A stretch of 64,000 nucleotides of DNA from an uncultured Thermanaerothrix sp. (GCF_938028735.1 NZ_CALIMF010000011.1:62001-126000), one strand, 5' to 3'. Shown: positions 9,693 to 18,293, counted from the stretch's first letter. Translations and numbers: made by a program. The notes: generated from the letters alone by a model not told the origin.

Positions 9693-9730
9693 ATGACCAA
9701 AAATAGGGGGTATGCTATAATTCTACCCCC
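9693..9730 (+). promoter_or_regulatory. Extended -10 promoter with overlapping GC-rich inverted repeat
   Basis: ATGACC (9693-9698), a 17-nt spacer and TGCTATAAT (extended -10, hexamer 9716-9721) form a promoter reading toward the redoxin gene. A perfect inverted repeat GGGGGTA (9706-9712), 11 nt, TACCCCC (9724-9730) brackets the -10, so a dimeric regulator bound there would block or remodel the promoter. The site lies between divergent genes and could affect both. Confidence 0.55.
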
Positions 9731-9788
9731 GAAAAAGGTTGGGCACTTTAAAGCGTTCTCAAGCAGAGCCTATTTTAGGAGGTAAATT

Positions 9789-10301
9789 GTGACATCCATT
9801 CCCACCTTGGATTATCCCGCTCCTTCGTTTGCCCTGCCCGATTTGGAAGGGCGCCCCTGGTCATTGGAGGAGCTACGGGGCAAGATTGTGGTGCTGTATT
9901 TCTGGTCCGCGGAATGCGCTTGGTGCCAGCGCACGGATCCCCACGTGGTTGAGCACGCCACAGCGTGGGGCGAGTCAGTGGTGCTACTGCCCGTCGCTTC
10001 TGTCTTGGAGGAGACCCCGGAGCAATTGCGGCTGGCGGCTAGCGAACGCGGGTTGCCACGCGTCCTGCGCGATGCAACGCAACAGGTGGCCAAGGCCTAT
10101 CAGGTGCAAACCACACCGCACTTCTTCGTTATTGATGCTGAGGGCATCTTGCGCTATCAGGGCGCCTTCGATGATGTGACCTTTCGCCAGCGCATTCCCA
10201 CTCGCTTCTACGTGGATGAGGTTGTGCGCGCTCTGCTGGAGGGTCGCCCACCGGAGGTGCGTGAGACGCTGGCTTACGGTTGTGCGCTCACCCTGCATTA
10301 G
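9789..10301 (+). CDS. TlpA/AhpC-type thiol-disulfide redoxin
   Basis: A 170-aa thioredoxin-fold protein. It begins with the redoxin phrase PAPSFALPDLEGRPWSLEEL, then a strand and the active site AECAWCQR (CxxC, about residues 43-46), and a cis-Pro loop TTPHFFVIDAEGILRYQG. There is no signal peptide, so it is probably cytoplasmic. The CxxC and the lack of a peroxidatic TxxC motif favour a disulfide reductase over a true peroxiredoxin. GTG start at 9789 behind a strong AGGAGGT. Transcribed alone from the promoter at 9693-9730, divergent from the MprF-like/H+-ATPase pair. The physiological partner is unknown. Confidence 0.85.
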   Translation: MTSIPTLDYPAPSFALPDLEGRPWSLEELRGKIVVLYFWSAECAWCQRTDPHVVEHATAWGESVVLLPVASVLEETPEQLRLAASERGLPRVLRDATQQVAKAYQVQTTPHFFVIDAEGILRYQGAFDDVTFRQRIPTRFYVDEVVRALLEGRPPEVRETLAYGCALTLH

Positions 10302-10386
10302 CCTGTAAAGCCTGTAACAAACCTGGGCCTTCATCGTCGGGGTGACCCTGCGTGCTGGCAGACGACACCTGTACTCGTGCTTCCTC

Positions 10387-10760
10387 TCAGGGCAAAGCAA
10401 CCAGCACCAGACCGAGAACACCCTTCACGTCCACGGCTTCACCCAGGAAAAGCCAGGTTAGTAAGGCCCTCCAAGGCAGCATCGTGTTGGTCATCCGGTT
10501 GGAACCTACCGCGCTCAGGGTTCGCAGGGTACGCTTCCAGAGCCCGAATCCCCAGGGTTGTATGGCTCACTTCAGCCAGAGTCATCCTGTAACCATCCCA
10601 TCACCAGTATAGGCTGCGCCCCCAGCCCCATGCTGAGCATAGTGACCACTCGCGGTGAAAGACCGCTACACGTGTCACTGGCACGCTCCAAGATGAAGGC
10701 CTTTGCATTGACCGGCATTCCTATCCGCCGACTGTCGCCCCGCGAGGCGCTCACGGGTCA
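10387..10760 (-). pseudogene. Decayed EamA (DMT-superfamily) transporter
   Basis: The 696 nt between the redoxin and plsC hold no intact gene. Minus-strand translation shows pieces of an EamA exporter in different frames. RVVTMLSMGLGA and QPILVMGWLQ come near 10590-10655. After a frameshift and an in-frame stop comes GFGLWKRTLRTLSAVGSNRM, then TNTMLPWRALLTWLFLGEAV near 10440-10520, ending in LGLVLVALP and a stop at 10387. The order matches the second half of EamA proteins (TLRTLSAxxSS...LLAWLFLGE). The N-terminal half may continue in degraded form to about 10990 but I cannot recognise it. It follows plsC on the same strand, so it was probably the last gene of that operon. Confidence 0.6.
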
Positions 10761-10997
10761 ATCCGGTCATGTCTAGGGCCAAGAGAGAGCATAAACGGGA
10801 CGGTCACCGAAGATAGCCAACTCAAGTTGAAAAACTGCGCCCTCTGGGCCAATGCGTAGGAGATGAGCCTGGAAGAAACAACCGCCCCTATGAGGCACAC
10901 GAGAGGAGGCACGGGGTATTCCGGTGTTCCAATGAGCCCAGCAGCGCGGTAACAGGCGCACAAACGCCAGGCAAGGGCGTAACTTGGCAACCCTCGC

Positions 10998-11747
10998 TTA
11001 CAAACGCACCACCTCTTGCGGCGGGGGCGGGTTGCCCTCAGCCTCCAGTTCTTTCACGCGTGGGTGATCGGCATAGTAACCGCGGTAGGACTCGGGCAGC
11101 AACACCGCAATGCGGCACATAATTTCATCCGTTTGACGGCGCAAATCCTCCTGACGGTTGGCTGGATCCAGCGGCGGCAGCTGGAAGGCCGGGCCAAAGC
11201 GGGCCACGATCTTGCCGCGGCGAAGGGTCAGCAGGCTTTTGAGCGCCTTCTCCGTGCCGGCCAAGCCAACCGGCACGATGGGCACATTGGCTTTTTGGGC
11301 AATCAGCACAGTGCCGGCTTTGCCTTCGAGAAGTTTTCCCGTGGCACTCCGTGTGCCTTCAGGAGCAATGCCCAAAGCGCGTCCCTGGCGCAAGACCTCA
11401 ACCGCCTGTTTGAGAGCTGTAAAATCCGCTTTGCTCCGGTCAATCCAGATAGCTTCAGCCACCTCAACCATAAAGCGAAAGAGTGGGTAGCGCAGATATT
11501 TATCCGCCACCAGAGCAGTGATATCCGGTCGCACCGGGTTGATGAACAAAAGGGGAACATCCAGGCGACTGATGTGGTTGGTGACCACCAGCACCCCGCC
11601 CTCGCGCGGTAAATGCTCTAGGCCAACAAACTCGGTGCGCGTAAGGTGTTTATACAGAAAGCGCAGCAAGGCTTGAAGCTGTTCACGGGTCATAGCCGGT
11701 TGAGCCGAACGGCGCAGCGAGCGTTCCATATTTAAATATAACCCCAT
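10998..11747 (-). CDS. 1-acyl-sn-glycerol-3-phosphate acyltransferase (PlsC family)
   Basis: Makes phosphatidic acid by acylating lysophosphatidic acid at the membrane. The 249-aa protein carries the acyltransferase motifs NHISRLD (HX4D), AIWIDRSKAD, IAPEGTRS (glycerol-phosphate binding) and IVPVGLAG in the proper order. It is joined to dedA by a TAATG overlap (ATG at 11747); an internal ATG at 11729 is an alternative start. Specificity beyond the PlsC family is not certain. Confidence 0.87.
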   Translation of the reverse strand: MGLYLNMERSLRRSAQPAMTREQLQALLRFLYKHLTRTEFVGLEHLPREGGVLVVTNHISRLDVPLLFINPVRPDITALVADKYLRYPLFRFMVEVAEAIWIDRSKADFTALKQAVEVLRQGRALGIAPEGTRSATGKLLEGKAGTVLIAQKANVPIVPVGLAGTEKALKSLLTLRRGKIVARFGPAFQLPPLDPANRQEDLRRQTDEIMCRIAVLLPESYRGYYADHPRVKELEAEGNPPPPQEVVRL

Positions 11748-12415
11748 TAGTCCACAGAAGTTTTAGACGGCGCTACCGACGCCGGGGCACGCCGACTGCG
11801 CAGCGCCTCAACTGCTGCCGGTACTACCGAAATCAGGATGATGGCGATGATGATGAAAGAGAAGTTATCCTTCACAAAAGGTAGGTTGCCGAAAAAATAG
11901 CCCCCAAAGATGAAGAGCCCCGTCCAGACCAGCCCGCCCACTACGTTATACGTAATGAAATAGCCATAGCGCATCTTACCGATCCCGGCTACAAAGGGGG
12001 CAAAGGTACGAATGATGGGGATGAAACGCGCCAGGAAGATGGTCTTGCCTCCGTGCTTGTCGTAGAAAGCCTGGGTGCGCTCCAGGTATTCGCGCTTGAG
12101 CCAACGCACATTTTCGCGGAAAACGCGTGGCCCCACATAGTGCCCAATCCAGTAGTTGGCGGTATCCCCCAGCACCGCCGCCAGCCAGAGCATGAAGAAC
12201 AAGAGGGAGACATTGAAAGAGCCTTTAGCCGCAAAAGCCCCTGACGCAAAGAGCAACGAATCGCCCGGCAAGAAAGGGGTAACCACCAGGCCGGTTTCGA
12301 TAAAGATCACGATAAACAAGATGAGATAAGTCCACAGCCCAAAACTACGGATGATGAGATCGAGATAACGATCCAGGTGCAGGATCAGATCAATACCAAA
12401 TGCGAGCCAGTCCAT
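11747..12415 (-). CDS. DedA-family membrane protein (VTT/SNARE-associated domain)
   Basis: A 222-aa integral membrane protein with the DedA signatures ETGLVVTPFLPGDSLLF (~41-57), GDTANYWIGHYVG and RFIPIIRTFAPFVAGIGKM. DedA proteins are thought to be proton-driven lipid carriers, including recycling of undecaprenyl phosphate. The conserved acidic (E, D) and arginine residues are all present. It lies between a PrsW-like protease gene and plsC in a long envelope/lipid operon. Which lipid it handles is unknown. Confidence 0.9.
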   Translation of the reverse strand: MDWLAFGIDLILHLDRYLDLIIRSFGLWTYLILFIVIFIETGLVVTPFLPGDSLLFASGAFAAKGSFNVSLLFFMLWLAAVLGDTANYWIGHYVGPRVFRENVRWLKREYLERTQAFYDKHGGKTIFLARFIPIIRTFAPFVAGIGKMRYGYFITYNVVGGLVWTGLFIFGGYFFGNLPFVKDNFSFIIIAIILISVVPAAVEALRSRRAPASVAPSKTSVD

Positions 12416-12438
12416 AAATTATGCTCCCTTGAAAAAAA

Positions 12439-13686
12439 TCATTCGGTCGCGGGAGGCAACCCCGCTCTGCCCGCCACTGCCTCGCGGCGGAAATGCCGGT
12501 TGGCGGCAAGGATAAAAACGAAGTTAAGGGCCGCCAGTATCCCCAGGATGATGGGGGCCAGCGCACTCAGATGGGCCAATTGCGAGGTGGCGCTCGGCGG
12601 TACCGGGAAAAGCGTCCCAATTCCCATCAACAGACCGAACGCATTCCATAGGCCATGTAAACATACAGCCAGCAGGTAGGCACCCAGCACACGCCAGGAA
12701 CTGCGCCCCTGCCAGGCACTGGCCAGGCTCCAACCCACGAGGCCAGTTGTGGTCATATGAAGCAGGCCTGTACCCACCCGCCCCACCAGCGTGGGCAGGC
12801 TGCCCAGCCCGGCCACGCCGCTCAGCGCACTCAGATTCTCCAACAGGGCAAAGCAAGCACCGGCCAGCAGCCCAATTAGGTATCCTTGTGCTGGGGTGAT
12901 CTGGCGCCCCGCGAAGGTCCACACTGCCAATGGTTTGAAAAGTTCCTCGATCAGCGGAATGGCCCCCGCAACGAGGAGCAGGAGCAAACTGAGCACCTCA
13001 GGCTGAGCAAATACGTCCTGAAGATAGGTTTCCAACACCCGTGGGTCCACCGTCTCCAGAGTACGTACCAAATCCTGCAATTGCTGGGCCAGTTCAGGCC
13101 GAGCTGCCACCCAGACGAACGCGCCCACCGCCAGGACCAGGAACAGTCCCACCTCTACCACCAGGATCAGCGGCATGGTGATCACTAGGCTGGTGCTGAT
13201 CACCCCCCACGCGTCGCTCTCCCAGTCCAGCGCTAGGCCGTGTGCCCCTAGATACAAGAACCATAGCAAGGGGAGCAAAGCGCTCAGCACGATCAAAGGA
13301 GGTAAAATCAGCCAGGCTGCCGGTGCTGTTTCCAGAACACCGTACAACCCCACCAGTAGCGGCCAAGCCAGCACACCCAGCGTGAGCCAGGGCAACCCGC
13401 GCCCCAGAGGTTGCATGGGGCGCGTGCGTCCCCGCCAGGCACGGTAGGCGTGGATCACCCCTGGTAGGCACAGCAGCGCGACCAACAACGCCGTCGCGGC
13501 CAGACTCAACGCGCTGGTCGCCTGTTGAGTGCTCCCCGTCTCCCCGGCTAGCAAGGCGAGCAACCCCAAAAACGCCAACAGCGCTGCACCACCTAAACCC
13601 AACAGTGTTCCCAGGCTGCTAAAGACCAGGAAGAGCACCGATTGCCATGCCGGAGGCGCCGATGAGCCAGAGGACGACTGCATCAT
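12439..13686 (-). CDS. PrsW-family intramembrane metalloprotease-like protein
   Basis: A 415-aa protein with about ten membrane segments. The three family motifs are visible: IEELFKP (EExxK, ~245-249), FALLEN (FxxxE, ~277-282) and HGLWNA (HxxxN/D, ~341). These place it in the PrsW/CPBP group of intramembrane proteases. In Bacillus, PrsW cleaves an anti-sigma factor, but no sigma/anti-sigma pair is visible here. The ATG at 13686 overlaps the stop of the DsbA-cyclophilin gene (ATGA). Its role may be signalling or membrane-protein turnover at the envelope. Confidence 0.82.
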   Translation of the reverse strand: MMQSSSGSSAPPAWQSVLFLVFSSLGTLLGLGGAALLAFLGLLALLAGETGSTQQATSALSLAATALLVALLCLPGVIHAYRAWRGRTRPMQPLGRGLPWLTLGVLAWPLLVGLYGVLETAPAAWLILPPLIVLSALLPLLWFLYLGAHGLALDWESDAWGVISTSLVITMPLILVVEVGLFLVLAVGAFVWVAARPELAQQLQDLVRTLETVDPRVLETYLQDVFAQPEVLSLLLLLVAGAIPLIEELFKPLAVWTFAGRQITPAQGYLIGLLAGACFALLENLSALSGVAGLGSLPTLVGRVGTGLLHMTTTGLVGWSLASAWQGRSSWRVLGAYLLAVCLHGLWNAFGLLMGIGTLFPVPPSATSQLAHLSALAPIILGILAALNFVFILAANRHFRREAVAGRAGLPPATE

Positions 13687-14921
13687 TTCTCTTCGATAGT
13701 GATACTGAGGATCTTATCACCCGGTGGGAGATCGCCCTGGCTTTGATCAGGATCACGTGGGGTCAGGGCTTTGAGCACATCCATCCCGGCAATCACCTCG
13801 CCGAAAATGGGGTAATTGCCATCTAAATTCGGCAGGGCTTGATAGGTAATAAAGAACTGGCTGCCGTTGGTGTTAGGGCCGGCATTGGCCATGCCCACCA
13901 CCCCCGGCCGGTCATATTTGAGATTAGCGTCCATCTCATCCCGGAACTGATAGCCTGGCCCGCCCAAGCCCGTACCTGTTGGATCACCGGTTTGGGCAAC
14001 GAAATCCGGGATCACTCGGTGAAACGTCACCCCGTTGTACCACCCATTGCGCGCCAGGAAGACAAAGTTGTTGACCGTGAAGGGGGCTTTATCCGCATAA
14101 AGGCGGATGACAATATCGCCTTTCTCAGTTTTAAGGGTGGCGGTATATTGTTTGGTCGGGTTGATGACCGTGGGTGGGCATTGTTTGTACTGACGATCGC
14201 GGAGTTTATGCAGTTCCAGAATCAGGTTAAGGGTCTGCGCATCGTAGGGCACGCGGTCAGTAGGGGTGAAAACCAGTTGGTCATCGAGGAAAATGAAGAG
14301 CGAGGGCGTGCCACTGAGCCCGATATTCAATGCCTCCTGAGTGGCTTTTTTGACCTTATCCACAACGGCGGTGCTTTTCATATCCTTAGCCAGACGTTGG
14401 GTATCCAGCCCCAGCGAGGCTGCCTGCTGTACAATCCAGGTTTCAAATTCGGTCGGCGTCTGTGCTGCCCAGGCTTGCTGCTGTTCAAACAAGAAGTCGT
14501 GCAGCTCCCAGAATTTACCTTGTAGAGCCGCTGCCTCGGCAACCTGGGCCGCCAGTTGGGCTTTGTCGTGGATATTCAGCGGAAAATGGCGAAAAACAAC
14601 CCGGACTTCCTTGGGGTGCTGAGCCTCAAAATTTTTGAGAAAACCCGCCGCCAGACTGCAATAGGGGCATTGGAAATCGCTGTATTCGAGAATGGTCACC
14701 CGCGCCCGATCGGCACCGCGGCTGTAATCCTGCGCAGTAATTGGCGGCAATTTCAGGTCCGTCGGATTTTTAGGACTTGGAAACAGGTCCACCACCCGAC
14801 AGTCGGTTGGGGACGCCGCCTCGGTGGGGACGCTGGTTGGGGTGGGGGTGGATGTTGGCGTGGCGGGCGCACAGGCGCTAATGACCACGCTGAAAAGGAT
14901 TAGCCAGAGTAATTTCCTCAT
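13683..14921 (-). CDS. Lipoprotein fusing a DsbA-like thioredoxin fold to a cyclophilin peptidyl-prolyl isomerase
   Basis: A 412-aa exported folding factor. The signal peptide ends in a lipobox (VISAC, Cys17), followed by a Thr/Pro linker (~18-40). Residues ~72-235 are a DsbA/DsbG-type thioredoxin fold with active site CPYC (Cys85, Cys88) and cis-Pro loop SGTPSLFIF. Residues ~260-410 are a cyclophilin with GDIVIRLYADKAPFTVNNFV, the catalytic FHRVIPDFVAQTGDPTGTG and NGSQFFITY. It joins disulfide exchange and proline isomerization in one membrane-anchored chain. ATGA overlaps on both sides tie it to tmk and prsW. The fusion is continuous in frame with no sign of a sequencing join. Confidence 0.93.
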   Translation of the reverse strand: MRKLLWLILFSVVISACAPATPTSTPTPTSVPTEAASPTDCRVVDLFPSPKNPTDLKLPPITAQDYSRGADRARVTILEYSDFQCPYCSLAAGFLKNFEAQHPKEVRVVFRHFPLNIHDKAQLAAQVAEAAALQGKFWELHDFLFEQQQAWAAQTPTEFETWIVQQAASLGLDTQRLAKDMKSTAVVDKVKKATQEALNIGLSGTPSLFIFLDDQLVFTPTDRVPYDAQTLNLILELHKLRDRQYKQCPPTVINPTKQYTATLKTEKGDIVIRLYADKAPFTVNNFVFLARNGWYNGVTFHRVIPDFVAQTGDPTGTGLGGPGYQFRDEMDANLKYDRPGVVGMANAGPNTNGSQFFITYQALPNLDGNYPIFGEVIAGMDVLKALTPRDPDQSQGDLPPGDKILSITIEEK

Positions 14922-15577
14922 GCAAAGGGGTCCTTTCTTTCAGCCGGAGTTGCGGAGGCGGGGTGAGGGCGCATGCGTTCCATTACAACCTGTCGCAGGG
15001 TTGATTGTACCACTGCTACCGGTTGCGAGGCATCCACCACGTACCAACGGTGAGGTTCCTGGCGTGCTAATTCCAAGTAGCCCTGACGCACCCGGCGATG
15101 GAAATCCAGATCGTAGGCGTCCAGGCGGTTCCACTGCCCGGCCCGCCGCCGTCGCTGCAGCCCCACTTCCGGGTCTATATCCAGCAACAGCGTCAAATCA
15201 GGGACCAGGCCGCCAGTGGCAAAGGCCAGCAGAGCACGCAAGGTTTCCAGATTAACGCCGTGCCCGTAGCCTTGGTAGGCCAAGGTGGAATCGGCATAGC
15301 GATCGCACAACACAACATGGCCCTGTGCCAGCGCCGGGCGGATCACCTCTTCCACCAGTTGCGCCCGCGCCGCCAGGAAGAGCAGGATCTCGGTGCGCGG
15401 GTGCATAGCCGCGTTTTGCAGGTCGGTCAGAATCGCCCGCACTTGATCCCCGATGCTGGTGCCGCCAGGTTCACGCGTGGCTAGGACGGTATAACCTTGT
15501 TGGCGCAGGAACTTGGCCAGTTCCTGCGCCTGGGTCGTCTTGCCGCTGCCCTCCGGTCCTTCCAGAGTGATGAACAT
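14918..15577 (-). CDS. tmk: Thymidylate kinase
   Basis: Phosphorylates dTMP to dTDP for DNA synthesis. The P-loop is GPEGSGKTT (~7-15), followed by TREPGGT and the DR(Y)-motif LCDRYADSTLAYQGYG. The C-terminal LID region has R-rich QRRRRAGQWNRLD. The 219-aa length is typical. The downstream lipoprotein gene starts inside its stop codon (ATGA). It lies 31 nt after the R3H ATPase gene. Confidence 0.95.
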   Translation of the reverse strand: MFITLEGPEGSGKTTQAQELAKFLRQQGYTVLATREPGGTSIGDQVRAILTDLQNAAMHPRTEILLFLAARAQLVEEVIRPALAQGHVVLCDRYADSTLAYQGYGHGVNLETLRALLAFATGGLVPDLTLLLDIDPEVGLQRRRRAGQWNRLDAYDLDFHRRVRQGYLELARQEPHRWYVVDASQPVAVVQSTLRQVVMERMRPHPASATPAERKDPFA

Positions 15578-15608
15578 CCTCGCGTATTCCTAAGGTTGAC
15601 CGAAAGGC

Positions 15609-17237
15609 TTAATCGCGGAAAATGCGCACCCGGCGGTTGGGCTCCTTACCGTAAGAATGCGAGACCAGGTTATACTGCCGGGCCATCTGGTGCTGGAAAC
15701 GGCGCACCTCTGCCGAAGCGGGGGGTAAGTCCACATAGCGCTGTCCGTTCAGCACACTTTGAATGGCGATCTGGGTCTGCGCCGCCACAACTTCCCACTC
15801 CGCCGGCGTATTTTCTGGGGTTAGGTTAAAGATCTCCACTAGCGACTGCTCCATTTGGTTGATCGTGTTAGCGCGCAACACGTAAATCGGCATTTGCCGC
15901 TCCTCAGCCACCACCACCGGCTGCTGGCGGGAGCGGTAATAGGTGCGCAGGGTCATCAGCACATCTGCCTCTTCCAGAGTAGGCACCACGATGGCTGGCA
16001 CGCCCAGGCGCTTAGCAGCCTGGAGCAGGCGATTGCGCGCTACCCCATAGGGGTAAATGCGAATACTTGGCAGCGGGGTAGGGGTAGGCGGCGAGGCCGG
16101 CTCGTACTCCGGCACAGATGGCGAAGCCGAAGGTGTCGCCGGGGGGCGCGTTCCGCGGCCGGTGGCCGGCGCATATTCACTGGCATTGCCAAACGCACGT
16201 CGCAACCCGCTCGGCAGAGCGCGCGGCATGGCTGGCGCGGCTGGGCGTTCAATGTGAATTTCGCCATTTTCATCGCGGTAGCGCACTTCCGGTGGCATGG
16301 GATACCCGCGCAGCAGGGCATCCACGGCGGCCGCTACATCGGGGTGCACATGCAGACGATTACGCTCCTGAATCTCGATCAGCACGTCAAAGGTGGGCGG
16401 GGAGCGACGTTCCAGCACCGTCTTCTGCGTCCCGCGGCGGCGTGCCTCCTCATCCGAAAGTGTCACCGACTCAACCCCCCCCACCAGATCGGAAAGGGTC
16501 GGGTTGAGCAACAGATTTTCGAGGGTACGCCCATGAGCAGTGGCTACCAGTTGTACACCGCGCTCAGCAATGGTACGAGCAGCCTGGGCCTCCAGTTCAC
16601 GCCCGATTTCGTCAATGATGATCACCTCGGGGTTGTGGTTTTCCACCGCCTCGATCATCACCTCGTGCTGGAGCGAGGGCGTGGGCACTTGCATACGCCG
16701 CGCCTTGCCCACGGCTGGGTGCGGCACATCACCATCCCCACCAATTTCGTTCGAGGTGTCCACAATGACCACACGCGCCTTCTCGGCCAGAATGCGCGCC
16801 GCCTCGCGCAGCATGGTGGTCTTGCCTACACCAGGACGCCCAAGCAGCAAGATGCTCTTGCCCGATTCGATGAGGTCCTGGATAATATCAATGGTGCCAT
16901 AAACGGCACGCCCCACACGGCAGGTCAGCCCCACAATGTAACCCTTGCGGTTACGAATGGCCGAGATGCGGTGCAGCGTGCGCTCGAGGCCAGCGCGGTT
17001 ATCAGCATCGAACTCGCCCACCCGTGAAACCACGGTTTGAATATCTTCGTGGGTGACTTCTTGCTCCAGCAAAACCACCTCACGATCCACAAAGCGCGCC
17101 ATGGGAGGCCGCCCGAGGTCAAGGATAATCTCCAGTAAATTATCGCTATCGTCCACGCGCACCACGGCTTCAGCGACCCGAGGCGGCAGGACATCCAGCA
17201 AGGCTTGCAAGTCATCAGTAATTCGCAGTTGTGTCAT
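15609..17237 (-). CDS. R3H-domain AAA ATPase (SpoIIIAA/Ycf45-like)
   Basis: A 542-aa protein. Residues ~1-110 form an N-terminal domain. Residues ~110-300 are a P-loop ATPase with Walker A GRPGVGKTT (~133-141), Walker B VIIIDEIG and the sensor-like LVATAHG, as in SpoIIIAA and plastid Ycf45. A Pro/Ser/Thr-rich linker follows (~345-395). The C-terminal part ends in an R3H single-stranded nucleic-acid-binding segment (RRFQHQMARQYNLVSHSYGK). This architecture is common in Chloroflexota, cyanobacteria and some Firmicutes and is usually annotated only as an R3H nucleic-acid-binding protein. Cellular role unknown. It does not indicate sporulation on its own. Confidence 0.85.
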   Translation of the reverse strand: MTQLRITDDLQALLDVLPPRVAEAVVRVDDSDNLLEIILDLGRPPMARFVDREVVLLEQEVTHEDIQTVVSRVGEFDADNRAGLERTLHRISAIRNRKGYIVGLTCRVGRAVYGTIDIIQDLIESGKSILLLGRPGVGKTTMLREAARILAEKARVVIVDTSNEIGGDGDVPHPAVGKARRMQVPTPSLQHEVMIEAVENHNPEVIIIDEIGRELEAQAARTIAERGVQLVATAHGRTLENLLLNPTLSDLVGGVESVTLSDEEARRRGTQKTVLERRSPPTFDVLIEIQERNRLHVHPDVAAAVDALLRGYPMPPEVRYRDENGEIHIERPAAPAMPRALPSGLRRAFGNASEYAPATGRGTRPPATPSASPSVPEYEPASPPTPTPLPSIRIYPYGVARNRLLQAAKRLGVPAIVVPTLEEADVLMTLRTYYRSRQQPVVVAEERQMPIYVLRANTINQMEQSLVEIFNLTPENTPAEWEVVAAQTQIAIQSVLNGQRYVDLPPASAEVRRFQHQMARQYNLVSHSYGKEPNRRVRIFRD

Positions 17238-17246
17238 AGTCGTTCA

Positions 17247-18293
17247 TCACCTGTTGATTCGTTCCAAAAGGTTTTCACTTTTATTGTAATAGGTTTTGCT
17301 TGGTGTGATGATTTCCGTCACACGTTGGAGAGGCGCAGGGCGCATTTCCTTGGGCAGGGGGCCGATCAGCGCGGGTTGGCGGTTATCACGCCCCGCCCTG
17401 GCAGGTGCCCACACTGCTGTTCGCTGCGTCACCGTCAGGTAGCGCACCATCAGAGCCTGCTGGCGGTAGAGCTCACCTTGCAGGTCGGCTAACGCATCCT
17501 CCAACCACGCCTGATAAGAGCGCACCGCCACATATACCGGCCGCCCCAGCGAGAAATGCAACCCGCGCAAGTAGGCCTGCAGCACCTCCGCTGGCCGCTG
17601 TACATCCGGGTGAAAGAGCGGGAAGAGCAGAATCCCGCGTGGCCCAAAGTGGGCTTCCATGTAGGCCAGGATTTCGCCCTCCTGCTGAAAGACCATGCCC
17701 GCCAAAGCACGCTCGGCGAGGGGTTCGGCCCGTTGCACCAGCGGCGGCGTCAGCGCCTGATACAAACTGCGGATGGCAAACTCATCCAGCCCGGTAGTCG
17801 GCAACCAATCGCCTTGACCATTGCCCGTCTGGGGCGAGCCCATCAATCGCCAGATGCGTTGCCACGCGTACACGGCAAAACCGCTGTGGCGCAACCCCTC
17901 AAACAGGGGGCTTTCTTCATCCACTGCCGCCAGCAGCCCCAGCCCCCCCTGCTGTCCTACCTGCCGCGCCAGTTCCTCGATCAGGAATGGCACTAGGGTG
18001 ATTTGACCCGAGGTAGCCGGCAGGATAAAGGTCATCTGACCCAAACTACCCCCGTTGCGCAGACTGGCCTGCCCCACCAGCGCGGGTTTGCCATCGCCGG
18101 CTTGCAGAACGGCTGTCAAGGCATTCTCTTCCAGCCGTAGGTGACGTAGAGCTACCCAGAATCCCAACGGCTGGCCACGCGTCAGCGCCAGGATACTATC
18201 CAGACACGCAATCTGATGACGGTAGCGATATAAGGTTAATAGATCAGCCCAGTTAAACGGTCGCGCCTTTATTGTGCCAACTCCAAGTTTCAC
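17247..18293 (-). CDS. Conserved hypothetical protein, possibly GNAT-like
   Basis: I do not recognise this 348-aa protein with confidence. It starts with a GTG at 18293, has no signal peptide and no clear membrane segment. The N-terminal ~140 residues (RPFNWADLLTLYRYRH, later LFEGLRHSGFAVYAWQRIW) have the rhythm of a GNAT acyltransferase. The phrase 'sGFxvyawqrIWr' resembles the end of a GNAT fold. The C-terminal part may be a second such domain (AGMVFQQEGEILAYMEAHFG). First gene of the long minus-strand operon running to plsC, read from the promoter at 18321-18349. Confidence 0.6.
   Translation of the reverse strand: MKLGVGTIKARPFNWADLLTLYRYRHQIACLDSILALTRGQPLGFWVALRHLRLEENALTAVLQAGDGKPALVGQASLRNGGSLGQMTFILPATSGQITLVPFLIEELARQVGQQGGLGLLAAVDEESPLFEGLRHSGFAVYAWQRIWRLMGSPQTGNGQGDWLPTTGLDEFAIRSLYQALTPPLVQRAEPLAERALAGMVFQQEGEILAYMEAHFGPRGILLFPLFHPDVQRPAEVLQAYLRGLHFSLGRPVYVAVRSYQAWLEDALADLQGELYRQQALMVRYLTVTQRTAVWAPARAGRDNRQPALIGPLPKEMRPAPLQRVTEIITPSKTYYNKSENLLERINR

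Noticed and set aside
10302-10997. Several 60-86 codon open frames after the redoxin gene
   Set aside because: None has a credible product; the minus-strand sequence is better read as a decayed EamA transporter.
15855-17027. Open 390-codon frame on the plus strand opposite the R3H ATPase
   Set aside because: Arg/His-rich shadow with no recognisable fold; the minus-strand ATPase has intact Walker motifs.
15609-17237. Evidence for sporulation (SpoIIIAA-like ATPase)
   Set aside because: The R3H/AAA architecture is widespread in non-sporulating bacteria and plastids; no other spore gene is in the window.
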